A stretch of DNA of 64,000 nt from Epiperipatus broadwayi (lineage: Eukaryota > Onychophora > Udeonychophora > Euonychophora > Peripatidae): contig JAQFVV010012495.1 of NCBI GenBank assembly GCA_028023455.1, positions 2,631,711 to 2,695,710 on the forward strand, read 5' to 3'. The notes beneath the pieces are model-generated. The model made no database searches. It was given only the letters and a program-made list of their open reading frames with translations, and had not been told where the DNA came from. How positions within the stretch are numbered: the first letter of the stretch is position 1; every line of letters starts with the position of its first letter. Below are positions 11,004 to 25,190 of this stretch, piece after piece. The translations under genes were made by a program, and so were the position numbers.

Positions 11004-14000
11004 GTTTCATTAGGATATGTACTAAGCAATAAAAATAACAAGGGATATACCAGAGTTCACAACAAATTTAATCTATTATTTGTCTATATGATTACATATC
11101 ACAGTCATAATCTCTAAACCTTACACATAATTTTAACCTCTAATCCTGATACGTAATTAAAATTCTCCATACATTATTCTTGTAATATTCAGTTTTAAAA
11201 ATGCAAATATTTTTCATACTCTCAATTCAACAGAAACAAACATTAGCAAACTGTCAAAGTAAAAAAAAAAAAAATTGTTAATAAAATTTAGAAAACAACT
11301 GCAAACACAGGTATTTTATGAAGTATTGAAATTGGATTTGAGTACACAGCATTCATTACCATATATATATATTTCTACTTTTGTAACTAACAATTCAGTA
11401 ATTAATTTCAAATTACCATGTTAATGATTCCTTATCAAATATTTCAACAACTGCAATACTAAGAAAATTCCAATATTTTTATAGTTCTTTAATGTAAATA
11501 TTAGTTAATCTGGCAATAAAAATGACAAAACTAATTCAAATTACAATAGTATGAATATTTTGTTTTTTGATGGTAATAAAATAAATCTGGATTTACTCTG
11601 AGAAATATACCCTTACTAAAAAATTACCTTACAAAATACAACTACACAGAATCTTCAAAATAAAAAGTATGTCACATTCATTGATCATTTTGTTTTCAAA
11701 GTAGTGATGGTGTATTTATTGAATTTGAAAAATATGACCTTTCGTAGCAAATTCAGCAACCAAAGGTCAATCACAGGGAGATGGAAAAAGCAAAAGGTAA
11801 AAAGGAATTTGCATGTATCAGTTAAGATCACATATACACTTACATACATATCATTTTACCAAGAAATAAACCTGTTTTAAAATGTATAATTACGACATTT
11901 TTTAAAACATTTATCAGTTGGAATTTTTCCAAGAAAAAGATTATTTAATAACATAATATCTAATATTTTTTTAAACAATAATTATAAAGATAATAATATA
12001 TTTAAGATGACATTTTTTTTAATGGATAATTTTACATAGATAAGCAATTTCTTTCTAATGAGGCAAATATTTTTTTTAGTGCTTGATCACCACTATTTTA
12101 AACAGTAATAAAAATAAACCATTTTCCATTTACTTACTTTATATACACAATCATTGAACAAAGTAACAGAAACATTTAATATATTATATTTTTGATATTA
12201 TGTAGCATAAATAGTATCTACAGAATCTTGATACTCTGCAGAGTAGTGAGAAAAAATGTTAGAACTCTTTGATCTAAAAAGAAGTCAAATTGTTGATATT
12301 TTCATTTGGCTGCGATATTAGTGTCAAAAGGTTGAATTTTTTAATCTTTCAAGTTTACACCAGTCTTGAGTATGCTGACTATATATTATCATTATAGAAA
12401 AGCAAACATTAATAAGAACCATTATTATAAATAGAAATTATGTTTGAATTTGTAATAAATTTTTTTTATTTAAAATTGAACGCTTTCGATACTGAGTAAT
12501 ACCATAATCAGAACATTATGTGACTAAAGGAAGCCGAGATCTAGATCTAAAGTCACTTTTGAATATTAAATAATAGATTATCATAAAATCGAATTTTTAC
12601 GAGTAGATTTACATACTAATGACAAAAGTGATTGCTACAAGTAAAAGGGATGCTAGAGTCCTTTTTATTGATGACGTGATCTTTAGCTATTGATCACGCC
12701 TCCTTAGTCTTTCTTTTTCTGTCATCTCTCTCTGAACAAACAATGATAGCCATAGAGAGATCAAAGTTATGGCTCATTGTAACTCGTGATTCAAGAAAAT
12801 GAAAGAGTATTCATTGATTTCCTTGGCCTGGTTATACAGATATTTACGCTGGGCAAGTCTTGTAGTTAAGTTAGTTTGAGTTTCACTATAGTAAGACTTC
12901 AAGCAATTAGTTATTCACAATTAATTTTGTATCTAATTTGATATGAAGCCACTGCAGGTGTTTTAATCTTTTGAATTATTTAATAATTTATTTAAAGACA
13001 GAGGTGAGCAAAAATTGATATTTTATTTATTGGTACAAATGTTTTTTTAATTTGCATGCAATTTTCGAAATACAATTATTGCAGAAAAACAGGATAAAAA
13101 AAATTATTCTAGAAATAATGTATTTATAACTTTTCCCTAAATCGACTGGCTCAGTAAATAATAAGTGAGTTTTGCTTTTGATAATTGTTGCAAATTAATG
13201 TTTAACTATTTCTTTTTCCCATTTTTATGCTGATCAGATTACTCAGCAGTAGCTTTTGTGAACTATTTATTTGATAAAAAATAACTGCTGTAGGATAATT
13301 TTAATCCCTGTGAAGAATCAGTTTTCTGGCATACGGATTATTCTAATACTCTCAGTATCTATTTTATCCATTTATAATCTACACATATGATGATAATTAA
13401 TAGGAGAGAAGTAAATATGAATAAATTAGCATTCCTTAATAATCTTGTGTACTCATATTGGATTGTGGTGAAAATGAGAAGTGAATACAAAATAAAAATT
13501 AGTGATTATCAGTGTTTAATAAAGACTAACAGTACTTGCATATGAGAATATACGAACGCAGCTTCAGATAAAATTGTTGGAATATAGAATACAGTTGGAA
13601 TATGTATTTTGAAAGAAACTGGAATCTGTAATACGGTTTAAAAATTAATAGTCTGAGAAAATAGTAGTCTCATGTAATCAAGCAGTCAATGAACTAATAT
13701 CATTATTAGTATTCTGCAATTATTGTTGAAAAAGGTTCCTTCCTCTATATGAATCCACAAATATGGATAACACAAGAAATTCAAGAGAAGAAAACTCTAA
13801 TAGATATTGGAAGAATAAACTGGCTGTAAAAACTGTTTGCAACTAAAACTTTAACCATAATCTTCAATAACATTCAACTTTAATAATATGATATAGAAAA
13901 CTAAGTAGAATTGTATAAAATATAGAAATAAATTTTATGATGTTGAAATGTTCAAATCATTAACTTGAATAATTAAAAAAAAAATAAAGGCAGTTGCTCA

Positions 14001-17000
14001 ATGGATATACATAATTCAGGATTCTTATGGACAGAGGTCACTCCACAAACTCATCTGGGGTTTGTTGATTGCTAATAAATGCACAATGCTGAAATCAGTC
14101 TTTTCAATAGGAATAATTTATTGTGCTGCCATAGGAAACAAAAAGTTTTTACCATTTTAAAACTTACATGTGTAGATTACTTTACTGATTTAAATCTATT
14201 ATCTTTTTAAACGTATATCAAGATTAAAAAACACCATGCATGTTTGTTTCCAGAGATAAATACCACCGTCCCTTTGTCACTGAGATAATATACATCTAAA
14301 ATCACAGCCAAAAAACGTTTAATTTTTTGACAGAATCCTATATAAAAAAAATAACCTTTTGTGACCAAATAAATTAAAATAGTAGAGAATTATTATGATA
14401 AATTAGATGAACAAATTTTAATATAACAGCATATAAACTGATGATTTGACAGGCAAAGAATGTATGCCAATGTCATAGGGGACGGGGAGTAACAAAATCA
14501 AATTTAATAAAATTTTTAAATAATTAATTAACTAAATGACTAAGAAGTTCAAGTGTCGGAAAACTGGTATCAATCTGAATATCCAGAGTCCAACACTCTA
14601 CCAGTGCAGTAAATCACAGAAGGCATTCAATAAGATAAAGTTTGACCGCTTCAGATTACACTGTTGGAAATATAAATTTGAAAGAAATTGGAATTTGTGG
14701 GTTGTTTAGAAAATTAAAATGCAGAAGTAGCAATTTCATGATCAAGTTGTTAAAGAATTTTATAAATTTTTCCTTAAGTGTTAAATATTTTGTTTACAAA
14801 TCATAAATATGCGACTTTTTTCGCATGTGTTAGTGAAGCTATAATTATATTATGATGTGTAATAGGTCTGCTTAGCGCTTTCGAGATTTAATGTTCGAAT
14901 CTCATACTCATAGCTTTGTGAATGAAGACTGTTGTGATTTATTGTACACATATGCAAATGAGTTTGAATTTTTAATTAATTAGTCCATTGTTTGAAGAGA
15001 GCAAAGCATGCTTCTCTCCTACTAATGGCACTGAGATCATTTGCTATGTAAAAAGCTTCTTTAACTTTTCTTTTGGCATCACTCTTCTCTGTTTAAAAAT
15101 GCACAAAGTTCAGTAATGGCTGCTGGAAGAAATCTTTCATCTGTAGGATTCCATAAATGACTCATTATTCTTCTTCTGCACCATTCTTACATGCATCTTA
15201 TGTGACTTCCAATATTTACCAAAGGATCGAGACATGTTCTAACATGAAAAGATACAAAAGTTTTAATCAGTGTTATAATAAATAGGCTGCAGCAGTACTT
15301 TAAAGAAGATCTGTATCGATTTTCTTAATTAGATAAATAAATAAAAAAAAAACCACGGCAAGAATATGTGTGCAAACCAGAGCTCATAGTATTCTATTGC
15401 ATCTTCAATAAAGACATGACTTCATTATTAAATTCCTAATGTTAGCTTGCAATATTCAATACACATTATTAAACCTCTAAAATTAAGTAAACCAATAAAT
15501 TTCTCTCCTCAAAACATACAAACCACCCAAAAAAATAATTTCAAGATTTAAAAATTTATAAACTAACGGGGAAGATGGGGGAGGGGTGAGGTAGAGAGGA
15601 CTTATTAATTGTTACATTATCTTAAAAAATGCCGTTTAGCACATAAAATATATAACAAATATGTGCACATTTTAACCTAAACCTATTATCAATATCGGAG
15701 TCTTGCATTAATGAAAATTTAATATTATTAACACTCACATAAAAGGACGCCATTAATAAATACATATCTAAACAATAAGTAAGGTTGAACTTATCATGAA
15801 TAAAAATGAGTATGTAAAATTGAATATTTATTTAATAGTTTGAGTTTTTATACCATGGCATGATTAAAAAAATAAAACTCTTACAAAGATTCTAGTTTCC
15901 AATCAACTTCCTCATACTTTTTTTTTTTCACTTTTGGTTTATTCTCATTAATAAAATAAAATTTCATCTTTCACCGGGATTTTGATAGATAAAGCTTCGG
16001 ATAATATGTATTCTTCTATTAAAAACATTCCGACATTCCAACTAACTTGATCTAGGCAGAACATTTGTTTATCAACTTTTTTTATTTTGATTTAATAGTT
16101 GAATGTAAACATGCAGAAAATAATAATGTGATGATTTTAATTTTGTTTTGTAAATTTTGTGAATGATGTTTCACATAGTTTATTTTTCGCACATTACATA
16201 TATTAACGGGTGTTACTGGGGTCATCTAGCCCCAATTAAGAAATAAAATACTATTCATTACTCCTACCGCAAAAGAATTAAAAACTTATTAACAATAATC
16301 AAATCTCCTATTATCTTCGAGACTACACATGCTAAAAAAAAATTAAGTGTATATACTTTACATTTAAATATATAAAATGGTTTATAAAATAGCTGGTGTT
16401 TGAGGAAAACAGGTAAAAGAGGAAATAAAAAACGGAAGAATAATAAAATAAGATTATTGAAAAATGAACTAATTCTAAAAATTTTAATAAGACGACAAAC
16501 CTTATCACTTTGGTGAAAATATTCAAGCAAAACTATTTGGTGTTTCCATACAAAAATGCCACATCAACCATTAATTGATAATGAGACTAAAGAACACCAA
16601 AAAGAGGGCAGACTTATTTATTAAATTACTAATATGACCTGCAAAGTTATATTTAATACAGAAAAATGTAAACCAAAAATGAAACTAATCACTAACATCT
16701 AAATATTAAAAACAGACAACTATAACTTTGGCAATTTATTAAACGTTAATGGCAAGTAATAACATTTGGGACTTATATTTTTTTAAAGAGTTCTTTATTT
16801 AGAGGCTAAAAAAAATCATAAAGAGCGTAATGTAAATAAAATCTGCTTACCTTTACAAACAAATACATACAATTATCATAATTTCAAAAAAATCTACTTC
16901 AATTACCATTTAATGTAATTATTTCTGAAACTATATTAGTACCATGTTCATAACCAACTATTTCAAACATAAACTTTTGAAGAGATTGTGGGTTTAAATC

Positions 17001-17290
17001 TATCCTCAACCAATGATACCAATGAATTACCTTTAAAACGATAAAGCAAAGAGCAGTCGCAAGTAGTTTCAACTTTTATTTAAAATCGTACGAAATGAAT
17101 TTTAAAGTGAAAATCTGATGTTTATCTAATACTTTACACCTTTAACAAAACTGTAAAGTTAAAACTTATACACAAATGCTTCTGTCCTTTAACAATTTCA
17201 AAATTAATAAACTAAATTTAGTCATTATTCTCATTAAATCTTTCTATATAAAATACAATTTAAAAAAAAACAACAACAAAAAATTAGAAC
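11004..17290. other. AT-rich non-coding stretch
   Basis: Nothing recognised except the SINE-like piece at 14.85 kb. The 12.6-12.9 kb part is slightly less AT-rich, with a tgacgtgatc..gatcacgcc near-palindrome, but I cannot assign a function. Confidence 0.4.
14855..14950 (+). repeat. tRNA-derived SINE fragment
   Basis: It contains a clear pol III B box (gttcgaatctc at about 14893) preceded by an anticodon-arm-like ctgcttagcgctt, with no pairing acceptor stem. A SINE or tRNA pseudogene is the likely source; ends are not defined. Confidence 0.5.
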
Positions 17291-17294
17291 CAAG

Positions 17295-17526
17295 ATTCTG
17301 AATGGCAAATCCATATAATATTAATATCAACTATGTTCTTTATTACTTTTACAATGCTTTTTTTTTACAACCTGACAGTTTCGATTGCCACCAGCAAACT
17401 TCTTCAGAACTTAAGATTATAAGTAGAAGTTCTGAAGAAGATTACTGGGGCAATCGAAACAATCAGGTTGTAAAAAAAGCACTGTAAAAGTAATAAAGAA
17501 CATAGATGATATTAATATTCTGAATG
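17295..17526. mobile_element. 212 bp foldback element with 10 bp target duplication
   Basis: Direct repeats attctgaatg (17295-17304, 17517-17526) flank inverted arms of about 97 bp (17317-17413 and 17424-17518) separated by about 10 bases. Each arm holds a block near its tip resembling a hammerhead (CTGAAGA, then a hairpin ending gcaatc, then GAAAC), but with an extra base before stem II and no convincing stem I. It resembles the ribozyme elements elsewhere in the window in layout but is not clearly one of them. Confidence 0.75.
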
Positions 17527-17644
17527 ACTATGAATTTAATTAACACATTTTACAAATTAAGACATAGTCTGAAAATATGCAAGTTAGATGATTTGGTACA
17601 TATATGTATATTTACTTTTTCTTTTGTGTTTTTATTATATTCAT

Positions 17645-19750
17645 CATATGAATAAATCTTTTTTTCTTAGACACAGCTGGGTGTGCTTTTAGTATGGTAC
17701 ACCAGAAACACCACACTCACTGAATGGCTAGGTGTGCTGCCCTATTTAATGAGGAATAATTGTATAATGATTTAAATTAGGTATTCAAAATACCAATAAA
17801 AATAACTGAACACTGTAAGTATCATAACACCTAAGCCTTAAATACAATCAAAAAACTGAAATTCCTCACTAATAAATAAGAACTCCAAATAAAACCCAGC
17901 TTACATGAACATTTTATCAACTTGACAAAAACTCATAAAATAAGAACTGTACTGGAATAAGGCCCAAAGTTTGTAGGATGCAAGTGGAAAATTCTTCATT
18001 TAGAGGCAATAGTGGACTTAAAAGAGTCCAAATTCGAAAAGGTGCCCAATAAACTGTTTTTAAACAAATAGTCCAAACTTTACATTCAATTCCAGACAAA
18101 CTAAATAATTTATCAAGGGTTGCAAATAATTTATGCAGGAGAATAAGATTGTCTGTTTGAAGGAGGATAAATATAATCACTTCGTTATGATAAACTCTGA
18201 AGAATACATACAAAAAAAAGCACTACAGATCAGAATATTAAGTTTCAAACATATGGAATCATACAGTATAAAAACTATGAAGAATAAATTCATTACTTCC
18301 ATACTACTGAAACATTGCAATAAGGTGTCCAATAGAGCTGACTATTTAAAAATATATCCATCGATGCAATTCCCCCAATGCATGTTTTCAATAAAGTTGC
18401 ATAATAAAACTATCTTCTATGTCTAATGGTAGATTTTTGGCAGGTCTATTGTTATATCTCTTTTAGTACCATAGCTGACTGGTTAAACCGTCATTTGGAA
18501 TTTAGAAAATTCACAATAAAATCATCAATGGACTCTGTTCCATCCACAAACAACACACATATTAAAGAGAATTATAAGTTAATATCATTAGGCATCACCG
18601 AACTATACAATTCAGTGTCACGAAAGCAGTCTATTGACATAAAACAAAATCTATTACTGAAAACAGAATACAATTCTCAAAAACTATAGTCTATCATAGA
18701 TATTCTTCTCTGTTAGACGGACAAAGACATTACAGCTAAATTCAACAATAGATTCTACAGTATGGAAAAGTCATGGCCAAATAAGTCTGCCTATAAATGG
18801 CATTATAGACAGCTTAACATTTGCTAACCTCGAAGAAAAAATTATATCTATGTTCATAGATAAAGACTGATATAATATATACAAACAATATGTTGACGAC
18901 ATCTTAATATGTGTCCCTATAAAAACCATTGCAAAACTAGGGGAATTGCTAGCATGAGAAATGGCCTTATCATGAACTACAGAACATGAAAACACTCCAG
19001 GAAGCCTCAAGTTTTTGGATTTGCTAATTCAAATAAACAAGAATCATCTAAACTACAAAATGATCATGAATGCACTTGATATTAGAGTCGCTATCTCTCC
19101 ACAATCCCACACCCTCATGACCCTTAGCCGGAATGAAAGGCTTTTTACAAATAAATCTAAACCTTTGTAAATATGAAGTTGACAGGAAAACAAATATAGA
19201 TGCTTATGTCAATGGCCTATATAATATAGGCCATAACAAAAACATCTTATTAAATGTAATTAAACAGTTTTATAAAAATATAAAACAGCCTGTCCAAAAA
19301 TAAACTGCTATCATAAGCCACGCTCATCATATATAAAATCCAATGCAGCAACACCACTACAGGGAATCAAGAGCAAACATCACCGCAAGAGTGGCCAAAC
19401 ACAAATACTATACAAGCATGCAAAAAACAATTCTTAATATAAATCCATCTTACAGGCACACAAGCAATTCAGTCATGCCTTCGATTCAAAAAATATTAGC
19501 TTAGTTTGCATGGACCAAGATGACAGGAAGAGTTAAGAAGCCATAGTTTATTGCCAACTACAATCACATCGTAAAACAGTATTTAACTTTTGACTAAATG
19601 CAATATGTAAAATCTAGTGCAAATAATTATCACAATTATTCCACAATAAATAGGGTAGGACATGTAGCCAATCAGTGAGAGTCATGATTCTGGTGTACGA
19701 CACCAAAATCGCAATCGCATGTATCTAAGAAAAAGAGACTAATTCATATG
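17645..19750 (+). mobile_element. Decayed Penelope-like retroelement with inverted terminal repeats
   Basis: Inverted repeats of about 120 bp (17645-17763 and 19631-19750, both starting at 'catatga' and sharing 'cttaga', 'gtacaccaga', 'actga.tggcta' and 'ccctattta') enclose a plus-strand reverse transcriptase with many frame breaks. Penelope-like elements commonly carry terminal repeats in direct or inverted order, so the layout fits. Target duplication not resolved. Confidence 0.8.
18133..19160 (+). pseudogene. Penelope-like reverse transcriptase, broken
   Basis: Pieces in different frames carry the motif series of Penelope-like reverse transcriptases. In order: KEDKYNHFVMINSEEY (family KADKGN..VVM..Y), LISLGITELYNSV (family L.S.DV..LYTSVP), a decayed G.PMG-like block, the catalytic YVDDILICV near 18890, and LKFLDLLIQINKNHLNYK near 19010 (family FLD...). 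In-frame stops and shifts make it a pseudogene. No GIY-YIG domain could be read downstream; it may be lost or too eroded to see. Confidence 0.8.
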
Positions 19751-21500
19751 AAGAAAAAAATAAAAACTTTTTCTGCTATGAACATTAAAAACATTTTGCT
19801 AATTTATTATTTATGTATATTTGTAATTTTATGTTCTATTATTTCTATCACTTAGTTGAACTACTAAAAATTTTTAAAAAAAAATTCCATTAATACTTTC
19901 TCAAATACATTCAATTCTTACTAATAAATAACATACAAGTTTTACAACTTACCCCTGTATTATTATTATCAGTAGAACATATTTAGAAAAAAATTTGAAT
20001 TTTTCTAAAAAAAACCATTAACAATTCAAATAAAAGATAAAAATAGTCCAATATATAACTACTAATCCAAATGCCAGCTATCATAAACCTTCAAGCAAAT
20101 ACATTCACAATATATATACATGTTATTTTGGACAGAAACATACTCCAATACTTTTTTTGACAACAACTAATAAATCTCTTTTAAAAACTGTGTAGATAAT
20201 AAAAATGTTACGGTAGAAAAAAAATTCCATAAAAAAAAATAGAAATGGTTTATCTGATTTTAAGTTCGCAAACGTAAGCAAATGCATAATCTATTATAAA
20301 TTAGCCACTATTTTTCTCTTATCAGTGAACATCTTTATTAAAAATAAACTCATATCCTGAGAAATCTATAAATATTATAAAACGTAGTCCTACACAAAAA
20401 TCATACTATTAAATTGTCACAAAAACCACACATTTATCACCACTTAAAAATAGGGAAAATGATATAACATAAACATTTTGCAGAGAATACGTTTTTTTAA
20501 AAAAAAAGTTAATACATTTAATTCTAATAACTTTTTAAATTCTCTTCACTTATTAATAAAACCTTTACAAAAAGTAATGATGGGTATTAATGATAATGTT
20601 TCGACATCCATATTCATTTTATATCAATTGTATTTTCAACTTTACAGTCAGGGCATCTAATTAATTAACATTTTCTTTGTAAATTACCTTATCCTCCAAC
20701 TAAAAACAGGTAAATTCTTATATACAATCCAATACTAGATGAGCTGAATACCTGAAAAAATCGATATCTATTACATCCCTGAATCCCAGATTTGTGAGTC
20801 AGATACATTAATAAATATCTCAAGAGGCCTTTCTTTGTCATTTACTTTTGGTAAAATGCCATAATGCAACAATAACACATGATATGGAATAATAAATGAA
20901 GACAATATACGATGAAATACTAATAAATTAATATGTTTCAAACATGTGTAAGTGGAAACATATAACACGCAGTAATACATACATAGATATATACATAAAC
21001 ATGCAAGCACAAACACACATATGCTTTATAACTATTATTAAAAAAAATATTGCATCGTTTGTTGTTTAAAAATTCATTTAACATCCAAGCATTAGAACTA
21101 ACATATTGATCTTCACTTCTAAAACTTCATCCTTCATATTTATCAATTATTAAACAACATGTGGCATACCTACTAATTAAAAATTAAAAAAATATAATGA
21201 CCAAATAATAGTAATAAAAGCAGCCAACAAACAAGTCTTAACTCATGTTAGTAACACTAGAAAGGGCTTGTCATCTGAAAGAAATGTTTAACAAAGTCAT
21301 TACAAAAGATTTTTTTAAAATAAATATATTACATGGTCATTATATATATATATACATGAGTGAGATTATTATAAAAATAAAAATAATATATTTTCATCTA
21401 ACAAAAATATTAGTAATATATGAAACCCTGTTACTCAATTTTTTTTTTTTTATAAATTAAATGACACAAAAATTCAAAAACAGTCAGAGTAAAACACAAA
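19751..21500. other. AT-rich stretch downstream of the TMEM161-like gene
   Basis: It probably includes the 3' UTR and 3' flank of the minus-strand gene near its upper end. I found no convincing minus-strand AATAAA just below the stop codon. An 'atagtccaatatata' piece at 20041 matches the arm of the palindrome at 2.7 kb. Confidence 0.4.
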
Positions 21501-21603
21501 TATAAAAATAAGGTTAAATTTTTCGTACATGCTGCTAATTTTTTTAATAGATTTTTTTTAAAACCAATAAGTGAAAACTGTCCCAGTCATGTTGAAGATA
21601 TGT
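21501..21603 (-). other. Start of the TMEM161-like 3' UTR
   Basis: This is the sequence directly after the TAA on the minus strand. The end of the transcript cannot be fixed from sequence alone. Confidence 0.4.
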
Positions 21604-21878
21604 TTACAAAGCAAAATGGGAATAGTAGACGATTCCAAAAACACTAGCAATAAACCATACGCTGCAAACCCACCAAACAGCGAATGACAGAATGCCACGA
21701 AAGATGATAGGAGTGAAGATGCTTTTTAGACTAGCAATAGCAAGAGAGAACTGTTCTGTGGCTTCTGAAATACTTTCCATCTGTGTTAAGTTTGGCGGTA
21801 CTATTGGGTGAGGAGATGTTTTTGCTGATAAATTCACTGAAGATATTTCAATAAAAGAACTACACCAAGATAAGCTTC
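21604..21878 (-). CDS. TMEM161: TMEM161-like protein, last coding exon
   Basis: The acceptor is a ...tatatatttcag tract, and the exon opens by completing a Gly codon split with the previous exon (G|GA), giving LGSLSW, where the vertebrate protein has a similar LG..SW. A polar, Ser/Pro-rich segment follows (about residues 8-35). Then comes the family's most conserved tail: FSLAIASLKSIFTPIIFRG, and hydrophobic LSFAVWWVCSVWFIASVFG, ending YYSHFAL and TAA. The last part forms one or two membrane segments. Ninety residues are encoded wholly in this exon. Confidence 0.92.
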
Positions 21879-22599
21879 CTGAAATATATATATATATAAA
21901 ACGATGTAAAATAAAGTTGTAATGCAATCAATACTTTCTAAAAAAAAAGGAAACAGAAATTATAGAAAAAAATATTTTAAATTGTAAGTGCACATAGCTA
22001 ACTGACCGCCATATGTAAATCACATCACCCTAGCTAATGCTTAAAATTAACCAAGAGAATATCAGCAATCTATTACCAAGACATTTTCATTTACTATCCT
22101 AGTGTTGCCTTGACATTTCAAGCATTAGCTGGCATAATATGAAAAAAATATTTATATAAGCAAATTCATTTTTTATAATAAAAGTCATTAAAATAAGTAA
22201 CATTTAATTTTTTTTTAATTATCTGTTTATCAAACATTTTATCTTACAAACCTATCTCCTATCTTATATCACAATATTTCACTTCAAAGCTTTCATATGC
22301 AGTCATTGAGATTAATGACTTTCGATTTTTGTCTTCACGTAATTATCTTAAACATAATTTATTTAACTATATCTGAGGTTAGATGTCAATAAATAATATT
22401 TTTTAAGACTGATAAATCAAAAACCGTTTGTATAATACAGAAAAACAAAATAAGACGTTAACAATTCTTAAGAAAATTTTCATTTTTATTTATATTAAAA
22501 CCTATAATGCGGGCATGAATTTTCAAATTATAAACATCTGGTTTCAGCTTAATATTAATGGATATCTACGCAACCTACGCATGCGCTTTTTACACCTTC

Positions 22600-22820
22600 A
22601 TTTCCATCTTTCTTTCTAATTTCAGAAAAGGTAAGTTTTATTTTTCTAGGACAAAAAATAAAATTTTTATGATAATTTTTGTGATCAAGTAAATTGAATT
22701 TTTTTTGTCTTTCTCTCAGTTTTTTCAGTTAATGGAACAATATTCACCCTAAAAATTGCATCAGACAAAATACAACTTTTTACCGATGTATTTTGAAGAT
22801 TGAACATTATTGGGGGTAAG
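22600..22820 (+). other. Splice-site-like signals, no coding potential
   Basis: In the last TMEM161-like intron, plus strand, a block about 22732-22814 is bounded by ttttttcag and ggggtaagt, and an NRF1-like acgcatgcgc lies near 22576. All three frames hold stops. It could be a non-coding exon or chance; there is no other support. Confidence 0.2.
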
Positions 22821-22979
22821 TATTTATTTTTATATATTTTTAAATTATTATTTGAATTTATATTTGATACTAAATATACGGAAAAATTATTATTGAAACT
22901 AACATATACGCCAAGGAAAAAAATAGCTTGTGTAAATTTATATCGTGAATTATCTGCATTTTTTGGTATGATGTGAGCT

Positions 22980-23250
22980 TGAGTCCAGTATTTGAGTTAG
23001 GTGATATGAGACAAAGATAAACATATTTTGCAAATATTATGACCAGCTTTAGATTTTTCTACAATGTCTTGTCTGCATTTTAATAATAATAAAAATACAC
23101 AGATGCTAAAAGTAAAGATTTTGACAGTATATAAACTTCGGCCAATTATATACTACTGCAATGTAAATTTCAAAGCTGCATATCAAATGCAAAAAGAGAT
23201 GGCAGTTGATGAAGCTATTACTAAATTTATGATCATAGTAGCATGAAGCA
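22980..23250 (+). pseudogene. piggyBac-type transposase remnant
   Basis: A 60-residue frame (23064-23243) reads LTVYKLRPIIYYCNVNFK, then QKEMAVDEAITKF. This follows the piggyBac family pattern LyKlRPli..ln..F......q.laiDEsmi.FKGR, including the catalytic-region DE. The frame stops right after, with the GR lost. No TTAA-bounded ends were identified. It is an old fragment inside the intron. Confidence 0.65.
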
Positions 23251-24062
23251 ATATGAGCCCTCAAAACCTATAAAGATAAGATAAATAATACTACATTGCA
23301 CTGACTCTAAACTACTAACTTACTCTATAATGAATTTAGTATTTCATTCACTTTTTACTTTATTTTGTATATAGTGACTATTTTAGTAGTGATTTTTAAT
23401 AAATTACAAACTGTATTGAAGTTCTTGATTACAATATTCAAATTATACTAATTATTGATCAATATTAGCTACTTGTTATAAGGAATGTTATTAGGGATGA
23501 CATATTCATTGCAAACCCCTATGTGGAAATATATTTTGAAGGGCTACTAGGAAAAATGAGAGATACTAATGTCTTTATTCTACGAAGTTTTCAAGTGATG
23601 GATTACCTTAAGTAAGTGTTATTATATACCAATTTTTTAGAAATTTGATGATGAATCCAAATAACCTACTAACAAAAATATAATTTTAAGTTGTATGCAT
23701 GATAATTTTGAATTTATGAAATAATATGAAAATAATTATTAGAAATATTAACTTTTATTCTTCTTTTTTTATTACTTTAAATATCAATGACTATATTTTT
23801 TTCAGCTTAATTACATTCTTTGATGTTTTATGTCATTTTTGAATAATACAAACTTAAGTTATGATAAAATTTGTGGCTTAACATAATTTTTTAAATAATC
23901 AATATGGCTGCTTCGCCAGTGTTTAGAGAAATAATACAACTTCTTAACATGAATTTATTCATTTCCCATAATATTAATTGTATTTGTTAGCCTCTAAACC
24001 CTCATGTGATTGGCTGGAGCATAGCTTTTTTTGAATCTATTGTTGTCTCTATTCGGATAGGA

Positions 24063-24083
24063 ATATATATATATATATATATT
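24063..24083. repeat. (AT)n microsatellite
   Basis: Uninterrupted AT dinucleotide run. Confidence 0.9.
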
Positions 24084-25165
24084 ATGTTCTCTGAGTAGCT
24101 AGCAAAATAATAAAAGTGATAACTGAAAAGCTAAACGTCTCGGAAAATATAAAAGAAAATTTTTGACCTCTAATTAGCATAAGGATTTTTTTTACACAGC
24201 TTAAATACCTATAAACATTTCAATCAGGATATACATTCACCTGTGGTTTTGTTAAATCTTCAATTCTGCCACTGAAGCCATAGATTTAATATGCATTAAC
24301 TAAGGAGTTAATAGTTTACATTTGCTCATATTTACATAGATCAGTGGTATTGAAAAATCAGATGAGCTCAACAAACTTAGGTCATTCTGAATCTGTTGAT
24401 GAGACTACAGTTGTGTCTAGAAAGAGCAAAACAAATTTCTTCGGAGTGACATACGCATATCATTTTTTATAATTTTTCGATTGTAGATTCTTGGTTTAGC
24501 AAGCAAAAGGGGGATGGATCTTGATTTGAAATGGGACTTGGGTGACGAAATTAAATCTTGAGTTATTGGCAAGTCTGATCTGCTTAAAAGCTTTTTATAC
24601 TTTCTATGAAGCAACTTTTCTTCTGATATCTGGTGGATAAATATATAAAAAAAATAGGAAGTTCTGTAAAGGAATAGACTTGAGACTAACAATAATATCT
24701 AGATTTCACTGGGCTATAATTGCCTCAAATATCCAAACAATTACTTTCAAACATCAAACAAGTTATTTTTTATATTTAAGAAATTATACTGTATTAAATT
24801 TATTTCCTTAAAAAAAAAACAGTATATAAATTAGAATGTCTGGTTTAATGCATATCAATAAATATATTTTAAATTACTAATGTCATTAAACATTCACCAT
24901 TTCTTTTCATAATATATTAGGAAAATGCAAAATGCCCCCTTATTTGTCCTGCATTTTAAAAAATAAAAATACTATCCATATTTCTATTTTTATATTATTC
25001 TGCTGTTTAGATGTAATGCAGCAGGAAAAGATTCACAAAAACTAAGTACAATAATTAATGCGGATTTCAAGAAAGGGAAAATTTCTGAGCAGAAAACTTT
25101 CTGAGAAAGTTTATATGGAATGGCTAAATAAATAAATGCAAATGTTATGATGAATACCATTATCT

Positions 25166-25190
25166 GTAGTAGTAGTAGTGTGTGTGTGTG
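25166..25190. repeat. (TAG)n(TG)n compound microsatellite
   Basis: Four TAG-like units run directly into six TG units. Confidence 0.9.

Noticed and set aside
17645-17763. Hammerhead in the Penelope terminal repeat
   Set aside because: A 'gtacaccagaaac' hairpin-like block is present, but no CTGANGA strand precedes it in either repeat.
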